Shown here: positions 18,601 through 25,592 of the stretch, piece after piece
Layout of the letters: each line of letters opens with the position of its first letter
How positions within the stretch are numbered: the stretch's first letter is position 1
NCBI GenBank assembly: GCA_903939515.1
Contig: CAJAHH010000013.1
Span: 1-64,000, forward strand
Length of the DNA: 64,000 nt
Direction: 5' to 3'
Source: an uncultured Verrucomicrobiota bacterium
GTDB taxonomy: Bacteria; Verrucomicrobiota; Verrucomicrobiia; Limisphaerales; UBA9464
The notes under the pieces: model-generated
Seen by the model: only the letters and a program-made list of their open reading frames with translations
What the model was told of the DNA's origin: nothing
Databases searched by the model: none
Translations under genes and position numbers: made by a program

Positions 18601-18900
18601 GCCCCCCTCGGAAGGCATCACATAAACCTCGGTGTTGCCGTCATATTGACCGGTGAAGGCCAGCGTTTTGCCGTCGGGTGAGAAGCGGGCGAACATCTCA
18701 AATCCCTTCGGGTCGGAGGTCAGGCGCCGCGCGACGCCTCCTTGAACCGAGACGGTGTACAAATCACCGGCATAGGTGAACACCACCCGATTTCCGTTCA
18801 GGGAGGGAAACCGCAACAACCGAGCCTCTTCGGCCTGCAACGCCAGTGCGGCGATACCCCCCAACAGCCATGGACCGATCCAAGAGAAAAACCCTCGCAT
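15607..18900 (-). CDS. Tricorn-type protease with PDZ and S41 peptidase domains
   Basis: 1097 residues: a signal peptide, six- and seven-bladed propeller regions of TolB/WD40-like repeats (about 25-620; FSPDGKTLAFTG, WSPDGKWIAYVS and others), and a short Asp/Lys/Ala-rich linker (about 550-590). The C-terminal half holds the tricorn core domain, a PDZ domain (about 790-870) and an S41 tail-specific protease domain. The tricorn catalytic set appears intact: His in GHAYV (about 760), Ser in HSASDGD (about 981) and Glu in GVEPDIEV (about 1048). Tricorn cuts peptides into short oligopeptides. Here the signal peptide puts it in the periplasm, unlike the archaeal cytosolic enzyme. It is monocistronic. 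Confidence 0.9.
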   Translation of the reverse strand: MRGFFSWIGPWLLGGIAALALQAEEARLLRFPSLNGNRVVFTYAGDLYTVSVQGGVARRLTSDPKGFEMFARFSPDGKTLAFTGQYDGNTEVYVMPSEGGEPRRLTHTATLERDDVSDRMGPNNIVMAWKDNETVVYRSRRNHWNPFKGELTLARLSGGVPETLPVPRGGWCSFSPDGRQMAYNRVFREFRTWKRYRGGQADEIWLHDFGTGQTTRLTTDPAQDIFPMWHGDQMYFVSEREESHQANLYVMDMKTRKPRRLTEFTEFAVKFPSMGDTGIVFENGGYLYRLDFQTEKAVQIPVEIHEDMAIGRGGLRDVSKEITTYEIAPDGARGLIGARGDVFTVPAKNGATRNLTQSPGVHERNAVWSPDGKWIAYVSDQSGGDEVWIRPQEGSGEPRALTSGADTYKYEIAWSPDSKRIAWTDKLNRLQFVEVESKQVTPVAQSDAFEIRDFVWSPDSQWLAYTQPEVRRFANIYLYGLAQKNQVQVTDGWFNVGSPEFSSDGKYLFFVSERSFNPTYGQTEWNHTYSDMERIYLVTLAAATKSPMAPKSDEVKPRDDKAAISGAEAKAVSDKDKDKDGDGAKAAKPSKVVVSVDVEGLTQRITVLPPPASNYGSLTSVGDTLFYLKKGKLHLFDLEKEKETELGEAAGFRVSADRKKMLVKVGSELAILDLPSAKLDLADRKLSLTDLKVRLDRRAEWNQIYNECWRQMRDFLFDPKLHGVDWEGMRRRYEPLLAHVQHRADLTFIIGEMIGELNIGHAYVGGGDLPKPERISLGLLGAVIRSDASGYFRIERILRGQNWDPKYRSPLTEIGVAIRPGDYIVAVQGKTTRGMTDLYSALVGTAGKPVVLRVNREPQEAGARDQTVIPTADEQPLYYLEWVLSNIEKVDKASGGKIGYVHIPDMGVPGLNEFTKFYYPQLHKDALVVDCRGNGGGNVSPMIIERLRREPAMWTVARNGAVNVDPSGQVLGPKVLLIDQHSASDGDIVGYRFRKHRLGPIIGQRSWGGVVGIRGSLPLLDGGILNRPEFSRFDLEAKEWIMEGTGVEPDIEVDNDPTREFSGIDDQLNRAIDELKKAMAAKPVKIPQPPAYPNKSK

Positions 18901-18986
18901 GGACCCATGCTATCCACCTGTTCGAACCGGAGCCAGTGGTGACTCACTCCGTGAGACGAGTGAGGCCGGAAAATCGGACCAACCGT

Positions 18987-19745
18987 TCAATCCCGAGTAA
19001 AATCAGCGGAAAGAAAACGACGGAGCAACGGATCCTGCGAAGCACGGATCACTTCCGGCGTGCCCACGGCCACGATCCGCCCTTCGCTGAGGAAGGCGAT
19101 ACGGTTGGCGATGCCAAAAGCGAGGTCGCGGTCATGGGTCACCACCAGCGTAGTGGCTCGGGTCACAGCATTGGCCCGCACAATTTCTCGTCCGACCGTC
19201 ACTGCGACCAGCGGATCCAATTCACTGGTCGGCTCATCGTAAAGAACAACCTGCGGCTCCATCACCAGTGCCCGAGCAATGGCTACTCGTTTTTTCATGC
19301 CGCCCGAAAGTTCCGACGGATACTTCAGGGAATCCTTCGGCCCCAGGTGCACCAACGCCAGTTTCTCTTGGACGATTCGTTCAATCTCTACCGCGGGTTT
19401 CAGTCGATGTTCCGACAGATAAAGGCCGACATTTTCACCCACCGTGAGCGAGTTGAGCAAACCTCCGCTCTGGAACACCATCGCCAAACGGAACCGATCA
19501 CGGATGCCTTCGTCTTCGATGCGCGTCTCGTTGAGATGAATCTCGCCGGAGTCGGCCGTCTCAAGACCGATAAGATGACGCAGCAACACCGATTTCCCGG
19601 AGCCGCTCGGCCCCATCAGAACAAAAATCTCCCCGGGTTGAATTTCTAGGTCGACGCCATCGAGAACGATCTGGGACCCGAAGGATTTTCGGAGTTGGCG
19701 AACTCGGACGGCCACGCCCGATTCAGCGATCTTCGCAGAAGTCAT
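18987..19745 (-). CDS. mlaF: Lipid-transport ABC ATP-binding protein, MlaF type
   Basis: 252 residues with Walker A GPSGSGKSV, Q-loop VFQSGGLLNSLTV, signature LSGGMKKRV, Walker B VVLYDEPTSELDP and switch His in VVTHD. The FQSGGLLNSLTVGENV and SGGMKKRVAIARAL wording is typical of MlaF, the ATPase of the phospholipid transport system that maintains outer-membrane asymmetry. The Walker B motif reads PTSELDP where most MlaF have PTSGLDP. It follows mlaE by five bases. No MlaD substrate-binding gene follows; the next gene is the tricorn protease. Confidence 0.88.
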   Translation of the reverse strand: MTSAKIAESGVAVRVRQLRKSFGSQIVLDGVDLEIQPGEIFVLMGPSGSGKSVLLRHLIGLETADSGEIHLNETRIEDEGIRDRFRLAMVFQSGGLLNSLTVGENVGLYLSEHRLKPAVEIERIVQEKLALVHLGPKDSLKYPSELSGGMKKRVAIARALVMEPQVVLYDEPTSELDPLVAVTVGREIVRANAVTRATTLVVTHDRDLAFGIANRIAFLSEGRIVAVGTPEVIRASQDPLLRRFLSADFTRD

Positions 19746-19750
19746 GGATT

Positions 19751-20518
19751 TTAAAACCCTCCCGCCATCGATGCCTGGGTGAACGGTAAGAGCATCCGAG
19801 TGATGACATAGTCGAGCACTAGAATGAACACGATCGAGTTCACAACCGCCTTGGTGACGCTGCGCCCGATTCCGCGAGGACCGCCCATGGTGTCGAGGCC
19901 TTGATTGCAGCAGACCACACCCACCGTGATGGCAAAGATAAAGGTCTTAATCAGTCCGTGGATGATGTCCCGCGGTTCCAAAGTCGCCTTGAGACTGTTG
20001 AAGAAGGCCGTTGCCGACACAGCCACTTCCGGGTTGAGAGCCGCCACGAAGGCACCACCAGCTGAACCAATGAGCAGCGAAAACACCAGCAGGCAGGGCA
20101 GTGCCAGTGATATGGCGACGACCCGCGGCAGTACGAGGTACTCGACCGGGTCGATGTTCAGGGTGCGCAGGGCATCGATTTCCTGGTAAACTCTCATGGA
20201 CCCCAACTCGGCCGCCATCGCCGAACCGATGCGACCCGCGATGAGGATCGACATCATCACCGGCCCCAGTTCTTTAGCGAGCGAGGCACCGACCAAGCCG
20301 CCCAGCATGGAACCGAGACCTCGCTGAGCCAGCAATGGCCCCGCCTGCAACGACAACACGCCGCCAATGAAGAGCGAGAGCACGCACGCCATGAAGAGAC
20401 TGGCGTTGCCAATCTCGAACAACTGCTCGGCCAAATTGCGCCGATAGCGAAAAATTCTCGGCAATGCCCTCAGGGTCACCCCAAAAAGCACCAGCATCTT
20501 GCCCAGTTCACGAAACAC
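19751..20518 (-). CDS. mlaE: Lipid-transport ABC permease, MlaE type
   Basis: 255 residues with about five transmembrane helices and the MlaE signature region RGLGSMLGGLVGASLAKELGPVM together with GSMAAELGSM-like and EIDALRTL segments (GRIGSAMAAELGSMRVYQEIDALRTLNIDP). MlaE forms the inner-membrane channel for phospholipid exchange with MlaF. The gene lies immediately upstream of mlaF, and a usual third gene (mlaD) is missing from this window, so it is either encoded elsewhere or replaced. Confidence 0.9.
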   Translation of the reverse strand: MFRELGKMLVLFGVTLRALPRIFRYRRNLAEQLFEIGNASLFMACVLSLFIGGVLSLQAGPLLAQRGLGSMLGGLVGASLAKELGPVMMSILIAGRIGSAMAAELGSMRVYQEIDALRTLNIDPVEYLVLPRVVAISLALPCLLVFSLLIGSAGGAFVAALNPEVAVSATAFFNSLKATLEPRDIIHGLIKTFIFAITVGVVCCNQGLDTMGGPRGIGRSVTKAVVNSIVFILVLDYVITRMLLPFTQASMAGGF

Positions 20519-20587
20519 AGTTGTAGGATTGCTGCAGCAGGCCTAGTCGGCAATGCCCAAGGTTTTCAGCCTAAGATCTCCTCAAGT

Positions 20588-21655
20588 TCAGCCGCCCGGA
20601 AAGCATTGCTGCAACCCGGCAGCCACCGCTGAGAAAGCACGGGCCGCCTCACCCATCGGGTCGGCCACCACCACTGGTTCGCCACGATCTCCGCCCTCGC
20701 GGATCGCGACAACCAACGGAATTTCTCCCAGGAACGTGACTCCTTTGCGCTCGGCTTCAAGACGCCCTCCGCCATGCCCGAAGATGTCCACGCGTGTTCC
20801 ATCGGCGAGACGGAAACCACTCATGTTCTCCACGATGCCTAGGATCGGAACCTGAACCTTCTCAAAGAGCGACATCCCCTTGCGAACCACTCCCAAGGAG
20901 GCTTCCTGCGGTGTAGTGATGATGACGCCTCCATCTAGCGGCACCGACTGGCACAAGGACAACTGGGCATCGCCGGTGCCCGGCGGCAGATCCACTAACA
21001 AGTAGTCCAAGTCACCCCACGCCACCTGATTAATGAACTGATGGATGGTTTTCTGGATCATCGGTCCCCGCCAGATGACGGCCTGTTCTGGATCAATGAG
21101 AAAGCCCATGCTCATGAGCTTCACCCCATGGCGCACCGGTGGCACCAAGCGCTCATCATCGGTGAGAGTGGGCCGCTCCTGGATACCCATCATCAGCGGA
21201 ATGCTCGGGCCGTAGATGTCACAATCTAAGAGACCTACCCGCAATCCGGCACGCGCCAAGGCGCACGCCAAATTGACCGAGCAAGTAGACTTTCCTACCC
21301 CTCCCTTGCCCGAAGCCACCGCAACCACCCGACGAACTCCGGGCATGCGATTTCGCTGAGCAACCCCGGTATTGGCCGGAGTAGCCGAAACCGCCGAGGT
21401 CGGCGGCGGTACCTGGACCTGCACATGGGCGTCAGTGATTCCCTCGATCTGGTCCCGCAATGCTGCTTTTGCTGCGTCGGCGATTTGATTGCCGATCTCC
21501 GGATTCGGAGTGGTCAATTCCAGAAGCACCCCGACAGCGCTGCCGTCGATTTGAACACCCTTCACCAACCCGAAAGAAACGATGTCCCGGCTGTATCCGG
21601 GGTACTTGACCGTGCGCAGCGCTTCCATCACGGAGGACTCTAGAATGGTTAGCAT
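20588..21655 (-). CDS. Mrp/ApbC/NBP35-family P-loop ATPase (iron-sulfur carrier type)
   Basis: About 355 residues. A MIP18/DUF59 domain (residues about 8-85) is followed by the P-loop ATPase with the deviant Walker A SGKGGVGKST, CDIYGPSIP and VDLPPGTGDAQLSL. Family members carry or transfer Fe-S clusters, using a CxxC pair after ENMS in many species. In this protein that segment reads VENMSGFRLADGTRVDIFGHGG, with no CxxC. I recall similar cysteine-less versions from Alphaproteobacteria, so this is probably a recognised branch, perhaps with a different mode of cluster binding. ATG 21655 was chosen as the start (MLTILESSVMEAL); the frame is open to 21730. Confidence 0.85.
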   Translation of the reverse strand: MLTILESSVMEALRTVKYPGYSRDIVSFGLVKGVQIDGSAVGVLLELTTPNPEIGNQIADAAKAALRDQIEGITDAHVQVQVPPPTSAVSATPANTGVAQRNRMPGVRRVVAVASGKGGVGKSTCSVNLACALARAGLRVGLLDCDIYGPSIPLMMGIQERPTLTDDERLVPPVRHGVKLMSMGFLIDPEQAVIWRGPMIQKTIHQFINQVAWGDLDYLLVDLPPGTGDAQLSLCQSVPLDGGVIITTPQEASLGVVRKGMSLFEKVQVPILGIVENMSGFRLADGTRVDIFGHGGGRLEAERKGVTFLGEIPLVVAIREGGDRGEPVVVADPMGEAARAFSAVAAGLQQCFPGG

Positions 21656-21693
21656 GGATGATTTTGTTCGGAATACGAGGGTCTTAGCCGTTG

Positions 21694-21733
21694 TAAAAAC
21701 GGGGTGGAGCATCCTAAAGGACGGCTCCACCCC
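21694..21733 (-). terminator. Rho-independent terminator after the cytochrome c peroxidase gene
   Basis: A perfect 10-base stem (GGGGTGGAGC at 21701-21710, GCTCCACCCC at 21724-21733) with an inner TCC/GGA pairing. On the minus strand it is followed by GTTTTTAC. It lies just after the stop of the peroxidase gene and before the Mrp start, separating the two units. Confidence 0.8.
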
Positions 21734-21754
21734 TTAAATAAATTCGTCAGCAGT

Positions 21755-22759
21755 TCACTTAGCCGCGACGACCGACCGCTTTTTGTCGGAAAGCGCCCGG
21801 AGGAAGGCTGTCAAGTCGCTCGTTTCTTCGGCGGAGAGCTTCTTGCCCAATTGCAGCCAAGCCATCTTCTGAACCGTCTGCTCCAAAGTCTTCTGGGAGC
21901 CGTCGTGGAAGTACGGCGCAGTCAAAGCGATATTGCGCAAGCTGGGCACCTTGAAGACAAATTCGTCGTAGTCTTCCTTGGTTACCTCGATGCGCCCTTT
22001 GTCCGCAGTGTTTTCGTAGGCGTTGAGGATTCCGAGCTTCTTGTAGTCGTTACCTCCAAGGAGCGGACCTGTATGGCAGGTGGTGCAACCAATCGACAAG
22101 AAGGTGTCGAGTCCCTTCAGTTCAGCAGCGGTGAGAGCTTTGTCGTCACCTTTGAGAAAATCGTCAAATCGGTCGTGCGTGCGGAGGGTTCGCTCGAATG
22201 AGCCGACCGCCTTAGCGAAATTGTCGTAGGTAACCGGATCAGACTCGCCCGGAAACGCCTTCTTGAAGGCTCCGACGTACTTCTTCTCAGCTTTAAGCTT
22301 CTCGACCACCGCCGCCTCGCTGGGCATGCCCATTTCACCGGGGTTGAGCACGGGGCCCTTGGCCTGATCCTCTAAGGTCTTGGCGCGACCATCCCAGAAC
22401 TGAGCGATATGGAAGCCCGCGTTGAGCACTGTCGGAGAATTTCGACCACCCCGCTTGCCGAAGGCACCCGGAGAAGTTGGCTCATTGTCGACGCCGCCAC
22501 GGTTGTGATCCACCGCATGGCAGGAGTTACAAGATTGGGTATTGTTGGCCGAGAGCTTCTTCTCAAAGAACAGATCCCGACCCAGTTTTACACGAGCAGG
22601 GGTGTCGTTTTCGCCACCCGGCATTTTCTCGGGAATCGGCGCCAGAACCTTCAAGGCACCAGCTCGCAACTCCGACGGAGTGGCAGCATTCACCGCAGCA
22701 GGAACCAGCAAGAAGGCCGACACGGTCAAGGCATGAGCCAAAGTCATGTTTATGGTCAT
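21755..22759 (-). CDS. Di-heme cytochrome c peroxidase (CcpA/MauG family)
   Basis: 334 residues with a signal peptide (LTVSAFLLVPAAVNA) and two heme c motifs, CNSCH at 77-81 and CTTCH near residue 223. The family layout of CcpA/MauG is visible: LGRDLFFEKKLS, RNSPTVLNAGF, FWDGRAKTLEDQA, FKVPSLRNIALTAPYFHDGS. These periplasmic enzymes reduce hydrogen peroxide with electrons from a small cytochrome or copper protein. It appears to be a single-gene unit with its own terminator. The neighbouring Mrp gene downstream is probably unrelated in transcription. Confidence 0.92.
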   Translation of the reverse strand: MTINMTLAHALTVSAFLLVPAAVNAATPSELRAGALKVLAPIPEKMPGGENDTPARVKLGRDLFFEKKLSANNTQSCNSCHAVDHNRGGVDNEPTSPGAFGKRGGRNSPTVLNAGFHIAQFWDGRAKTLEDQAKGPVLNPGEMGMPSEAAVVEKLKAEKKYVGAFKKAFPGESDPVTYDNFAKAVGSFERTLRTHDRFDDFLKGDDKALTAAELKGLDTFLSIGCTTCHTGPLLGGNDYKKLGILNAYENTADKGRIEVTKEDYDEFVFKVPSLRNIALTAPYFHDGSQKTLEQTVQKMAWLQLGKKLSAEETSDLTAFLRALSDKKRSVVAAK

Positions 22760-22857
22760 AAACGGAATGTTATTGCAGGAATCAAATTGTGCAAATCAAG
22801 GAAACCGCCCAAAGAAACAGATCTTGGATCGACGGTTTTCAAATCTGCGGATCGAGT

Positions 22858-24123
22858 CTAGTGCGCCGGTTTTCCAGACACTTCCGCCGCATGCTGGCTG
22901 AAGGACTTTCCACGACCGGTGGGTGCAATGACCGAGTCGATCACACCGTGTTCAAATTCATCCCACATCGGGGACATCCCCCGGAGCTTGGAGGCAATCT
23001 TGGCGAAGGTTTCAACCACGTAGTCAATGTCGGCTTCGGTATTGACCTCGCCAAGAGTCATAATGATGTTCCCTTGGGCCAGAGCGTGATCCAAGCCAAT
23101 GGCTCCCAGGACATGGGACACTTTGAGACTCTTGCTCACGCAACTCGACCCACTCGCCACGGCGATTCCGTTCATATCGCAGAGCAACAACTGGCCCTCT
23201 CCCTCGATGAACTCGGTGGAAAGATTCAAATTAGTCGCAATGCGATCGGGGCCCGGTTCCGAGCCGTTGAGCTGGATGTAAGGAACATTCAGCTTCAGTC
23301 CCTCCCAAAGACGTTTCTGCAAAGGAGCCACGTGCGCAACCCGTTGTGTCAGCCGTTCCTGAGCAATTTCTGCGGCCACTCCGCCACCCACGATAGCGGG
23401 AATATTCTCGGTGCCAGCCCGACGCCCCCCTTCCTGCACCCCGCCATGAATCATACTGACGATGCGGGCTTTGCGATTGCGATAGAGCACACCAACCCCT
23501 TTGGGACCGTAGAACCGATGGGGAGAGAAACTCACCATGGCCGCCCCCCACTCCTTCACATCGATGGGCAACCACCCGGCGCTGGCCTCACAGTCCACAT
23601 AAAGGGGCACGTTTTTGGTGGTACAAATCTGCCCCACCTCACGCATCGGTTGAATAGTACCGATGTCGTGGTTCACATGGTGCACCGCCACAAGCACCGT
23701 CTGGGGCGTGATGGCTGCCTCGAGTTCGTCCAACCGAATCATCCCCTGAGGCGTCACACCGACTCGCGTGCAAGTCCATCCCTGCTTTTCCAAGAAATCC
23801 AAGGAGTTCATCACACTCGGATGCTCCGTCGCGGAAATCACCAAGTGCTTGCCCTTGCGCTCGTTCGCATAGGCCGCGCCCTTGATGGCTAAGTTCGAGG
23901 ATTCGGTGCCATCCGAGGTGAAGTAGATTTCCTCTTCGCTCTCGGCGCCGATCAATGAGGCCATTTGCTGGCGAGCTCGCTTCAGAGCGTCCCGGACCCG
24001 AAGACCATGTTGGTGAAGCGAAGAAGCATTACCAAAGTACTCGGTGAAGTACGGCCGCATGGCATCGAAGACCTCCGGAAGGACCGGAGTCGAAGACTGG
24101 TGATCAAGGAAAACCTGGCGCAT
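22858..24123 (-). CDS. IscS/NifS-like protein lacking the PLP lysine
   Basis: 421 residues, class V aminotransferase fold, clearly homologous to IscS along its whole length. The loop cysteine is present (C328 in SGSSCVSK), as are H101 (ATEHPSV) and D177 (YVDCEA). The residue that forms the PLP Schiff base is Arg203: the motif reads SFSPHRFYGPKG where IscS has GHKIYGPKG, and the codon CGG at 23517-23515 is unambiguous. The Gln after the Asp is Ala180, and the Arg of the SIRFSLG motif is Met355. From memory, Archaeoglobus fulgidus IscS shares this pattern (no lysine, Ala for Gln) and sits next to IscU. The protein may be a scaffold or persulfide partner rather than a desulfurase. It is encoded after iscU and a terminator. 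Confidence 0.88.
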   Translation of the reverse strand: MRQVFLDHQSSTPVLPEVFDAMRPYFTEYFGNASSLHQHGLRVRDALKRARQQMASLIGAESEEEIYFTSDGTESSNLAIKGAAYANERKGKHLVISATEHPSVMNSLDFLEKQGWTCTRVGVTPQGMIRLDELEAAITPQTVLVAVHHVNHDIGTIQPMREVGQICTTKNVPLYVDCEASAGWLPIDVKEWGAAMVSFSPHRFYGPKGVGVLYRNRKARIVSMIHGGVQEGGRRAGTENIPAIVGGGVAAEIAQERLTQRVAHVAPLQKRLWEGLKLNVPYIQLNGSEPGPDRIATNLNLSTEFIEGEGQLLLCDMNGIAVASGSSCVSKSLKVSHVLGAIGLDHALAQGNIIMTLGEVNTEADIDYVVETFAKIASKLRGMSPMWDEFEHGVIDSVIAPTGRGKSFSQHAAEVSGKPAH

Positions 24124-24233
24124 GGGTGGGACAATCAGGGGATCAGACGGTGCAAAGTTGGCTGAGAATAACCCCGGTAGGCCGACAGCAAGGTAAGCCA
24201 ACAGCAATCAACCGGGAACGGCTTCAAATCACC

Positions 24234-24274
24234 AAAAAAGCCTGCAGTCGTCGAAACTTTCTCCGACTGCAGGC
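24234..24274 (-). terminator. Rho-independent terminator between iscU and the iscS-like gene
   Basis: A perfect 11-base stem (GCCTGCAGTCG at 24240-24250, CGACTGCAGGC at 24264-24274) with a 13-base loop, followed on the minus strand by TTTTTT. It lies directly after the iscU stop. It would end or attenuate the iscR-iscU transcript before the iscS-like gene, which therefore needs readthrough or its own promoter. Confidence 0.85.
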
Positions 24275-24291
24275 CGCTCAAGATAAGCAAA

Positions 24292-24720
24292 TTAAGCAGC
24301 AACCGAATCCGTCATCGCCACCTTGGCGGCCGCGGAAGGGTTTCTCTTCACATAATCTTCCAATGCCGCCTTGAGAGCCTCCTCGGCAAGCACCGAACAG
24401 TGGATCTTAACCGGAGGCAACCCGCCGAGGGCGTCTACAACCTCCTGGTTGGAGAAGGACATAGCCTCGTCGATGGTGCGTCCCTTGATCAGTTCGGTGG
24501 CCATGCTCGAACTGGCAATGGCTGAGCCGCAACCGAAGGTCTTGAAGCGGGCGTCCTCAATTCGTCCGTCCTTGATCTTGATGGAGATCTTCATGATGTC
24601 TCCGCAGGCCGCAGCCCCCACCTCACCCACACCATCGGCATCCTTCAAATCCCCCATATTGCGGGGATTCATGAAGTGCTCCATCACCGTGGAATTGTAC
24701 AACGTGTAAGTTTCGCTCAT
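24292..24720 (-). CDS. iscU: Fe-S cluster scaffold IscU
   Basis: 142 residues, the usual IscU length plus a short Ala-rich tail. All cluster ligands are present: Cys and Asp in AACGDIMK, Cys in FGCGSAIASSS, Cys in KIHCSVLAE, and the LPPVK chaperone-binding motif. IscU builds [2Fe-2S] clusters, normally with sulfur from IscS. The scaffold here looks fully functional even though the adjacent IscS-like protein is not a normal desulfurase. It lies 10 bases after the Rrf2 regulator and is followed by a strong terminator. Confidence 0.95.
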   Translation of the reverse strand: MSETYTLYNSTVMEHFMNPRNMGDLKDADGVGEVGAAACGDIMKISIKIKDGRIEDARFKTFGCGSAIASSSMATELIKGRTIDEAMSFSNQEVVDALGGLPPVKIHCSVLAEEALKAALEDYVKRNPSAAAKVAMTDSVAA

Positions 24721-24730
24721 AAAATTGAAA

Positions 24731-25255
24731 TTAATTTAGACTTGGGGCCACTGCGGTTCCGTCTGACTGCAGGTCAACGGTCGCCTCAGAGGTCGTCAAA
24801 GAAATCTTGGGGTTTCGAACCGAACGGGCCTGCTGAACCAGACCATTGGGCAAGTGGCGTCCCGCCAAGGTGGCCAAACTTGTGCCGGCAAAAACTTCTT
24901 TCATCCGCTCCTGAGCCTCGGCCAACAAGCCACACAGCGCGCAACCACGACTGTGTTCGCAGCCCACATCGATTTCGAGGCATCGCTGAAGAGCGATTGG
25001 CCCCTCGATGGACTCCAAAATCTCCAGCACCGTAATGTCAGATGCTGGGCGGGTGAGGTAGAAGCCCCCACCGGATCCGCGGGCCGAGCCCACCAAGCCC
25101 GTCTTGCTGAGATTCTGGAAAATTTTACCCAGAAAACTTTTCGGGACACACTCTTCATCGCAGAGGATGTCGATCATAACCACCTCACCCAATGGGCGGC
25201 GGGAAAGGGCAATTAGCCCTAAAACCCCGTATTCTCCTGCCTTGGTGATTTGCAT
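24731..25255 (-). CDS. iscR: Rrf2-family regulator, IscR-like
   Basis: 174 residues with a winged-helix N-terminus (MQITKAGEYGVLGLIAL, SARGSGGGFYLTRPASDITVLEILESIEG). Cysteines suited to a [2Fe-2S] cluster follow (LQRCLEIDVGCEHSRGCALC, three or more in the usual spacing). IscR senses Fe-S status and represses the isc operon. It is the first gene of the unit with iscU, and candidate operator sequences sit at its own promoter. The C-terminal 35 residues are not conserved in style. Confidence 0.88.
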   Translation of the reverse strand: MQITKAGEYGVLGLIALSRRPLGEVVMIDILCDEECVPKSFLGKIFQNLSKTGLVGSARGSGGGFYLTRPASDITVLEILESIEGPIALQRCLEIDVGCEHSRGCALCGLLAEAQERMKEVFAGTSLATLAGRHLPNGLVQQARSVRNPKISLTTSEATVDLQSDGTAVAPSLN

Positions 25256-25263
25256 CCCTTGAA

Positions 25264-25334
25264 CCAGACCATTTCCGTCTGGAATGAAACCAACTTACCC
25301 GCCTCTCCTGCACTGTCAAAACCATTTCCAGACC
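25264..25334 (-). promoter_or_regulatory. Candidate iscR promoter with flanking operator-like repeats
   Basis: On the minus strand a perfect -35 TTGACA (25319-25314) is followed after 16 bases by a weak -10 TAAGTT (25297-25292). Between the promoter and the start codon is the palindrome CCAGAC-N7-GTCTGG (25264-25282). A second copy of its GTCTGGAAATGG-type core lies just upstream of the -35 (25322-25334). Two related sites flanking a promoter ahead of an Rrf2 gene suggest autoregulation. Confidence 0.5.
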
Positions 25335-25358
25335 AAATTCATCCGATTCCCCAAAAAA

Positions 25359-25530
25359 GGGACAGGCTCCTAAAAGGGACAGGCTCCTAAAAGGGACAGG
25401 CTCCTAAAAGGGACAGGCTCCTAAAAGGGACAGGCTCTCAAAAGGGACAGGCTCTTCAAGAGGGACAGGCTCTTCAAGAGGGACAGGCTCTTCAAGAGGG
25501 ACAGGCTCTTCAAGGGGGACAGGCTATTTT
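25359..25530 (+). repeat. Tandem array of a GGGACAGGCT unit, ten copies
   Basis: Ten copies of GGGACAGGCT start at 25359, 25376, 25393, 25410, 25427, 25444, 25462, 25480, 25498 and 25516. The first six are spaced 17 bases apart with CCTAAAA-type spacers; the later ones are 18 apart with CTTCAAGA-type spacers. There are no unique spacers, so this is not CRISPR. It lies between iscR and nuoA. The core resembles the short GGGACAGGC-type repeats linked in other bacteria to REP-associated transposases. Confidence 0.9.
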
Positions 25531-25592
25531 GAATAACCGGACTCAATGTCCGCTTGCCGGGAAACGGCTTTGATTCCATCTTCTCTCCATTG

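Noticed and set aside
18943-18964. CTCACTC/GAGTGAG inverted repeat after mlaF as a terminator
   Set aside because: The stem is only seven bases with no T run on the relevant strand.
25359-25530. Possible CRISPR array
   Set aside because: The repeat unit is 10-18 bases with nearly identical short spacers and no cas genes nearby; it is a simple tandem repeat.
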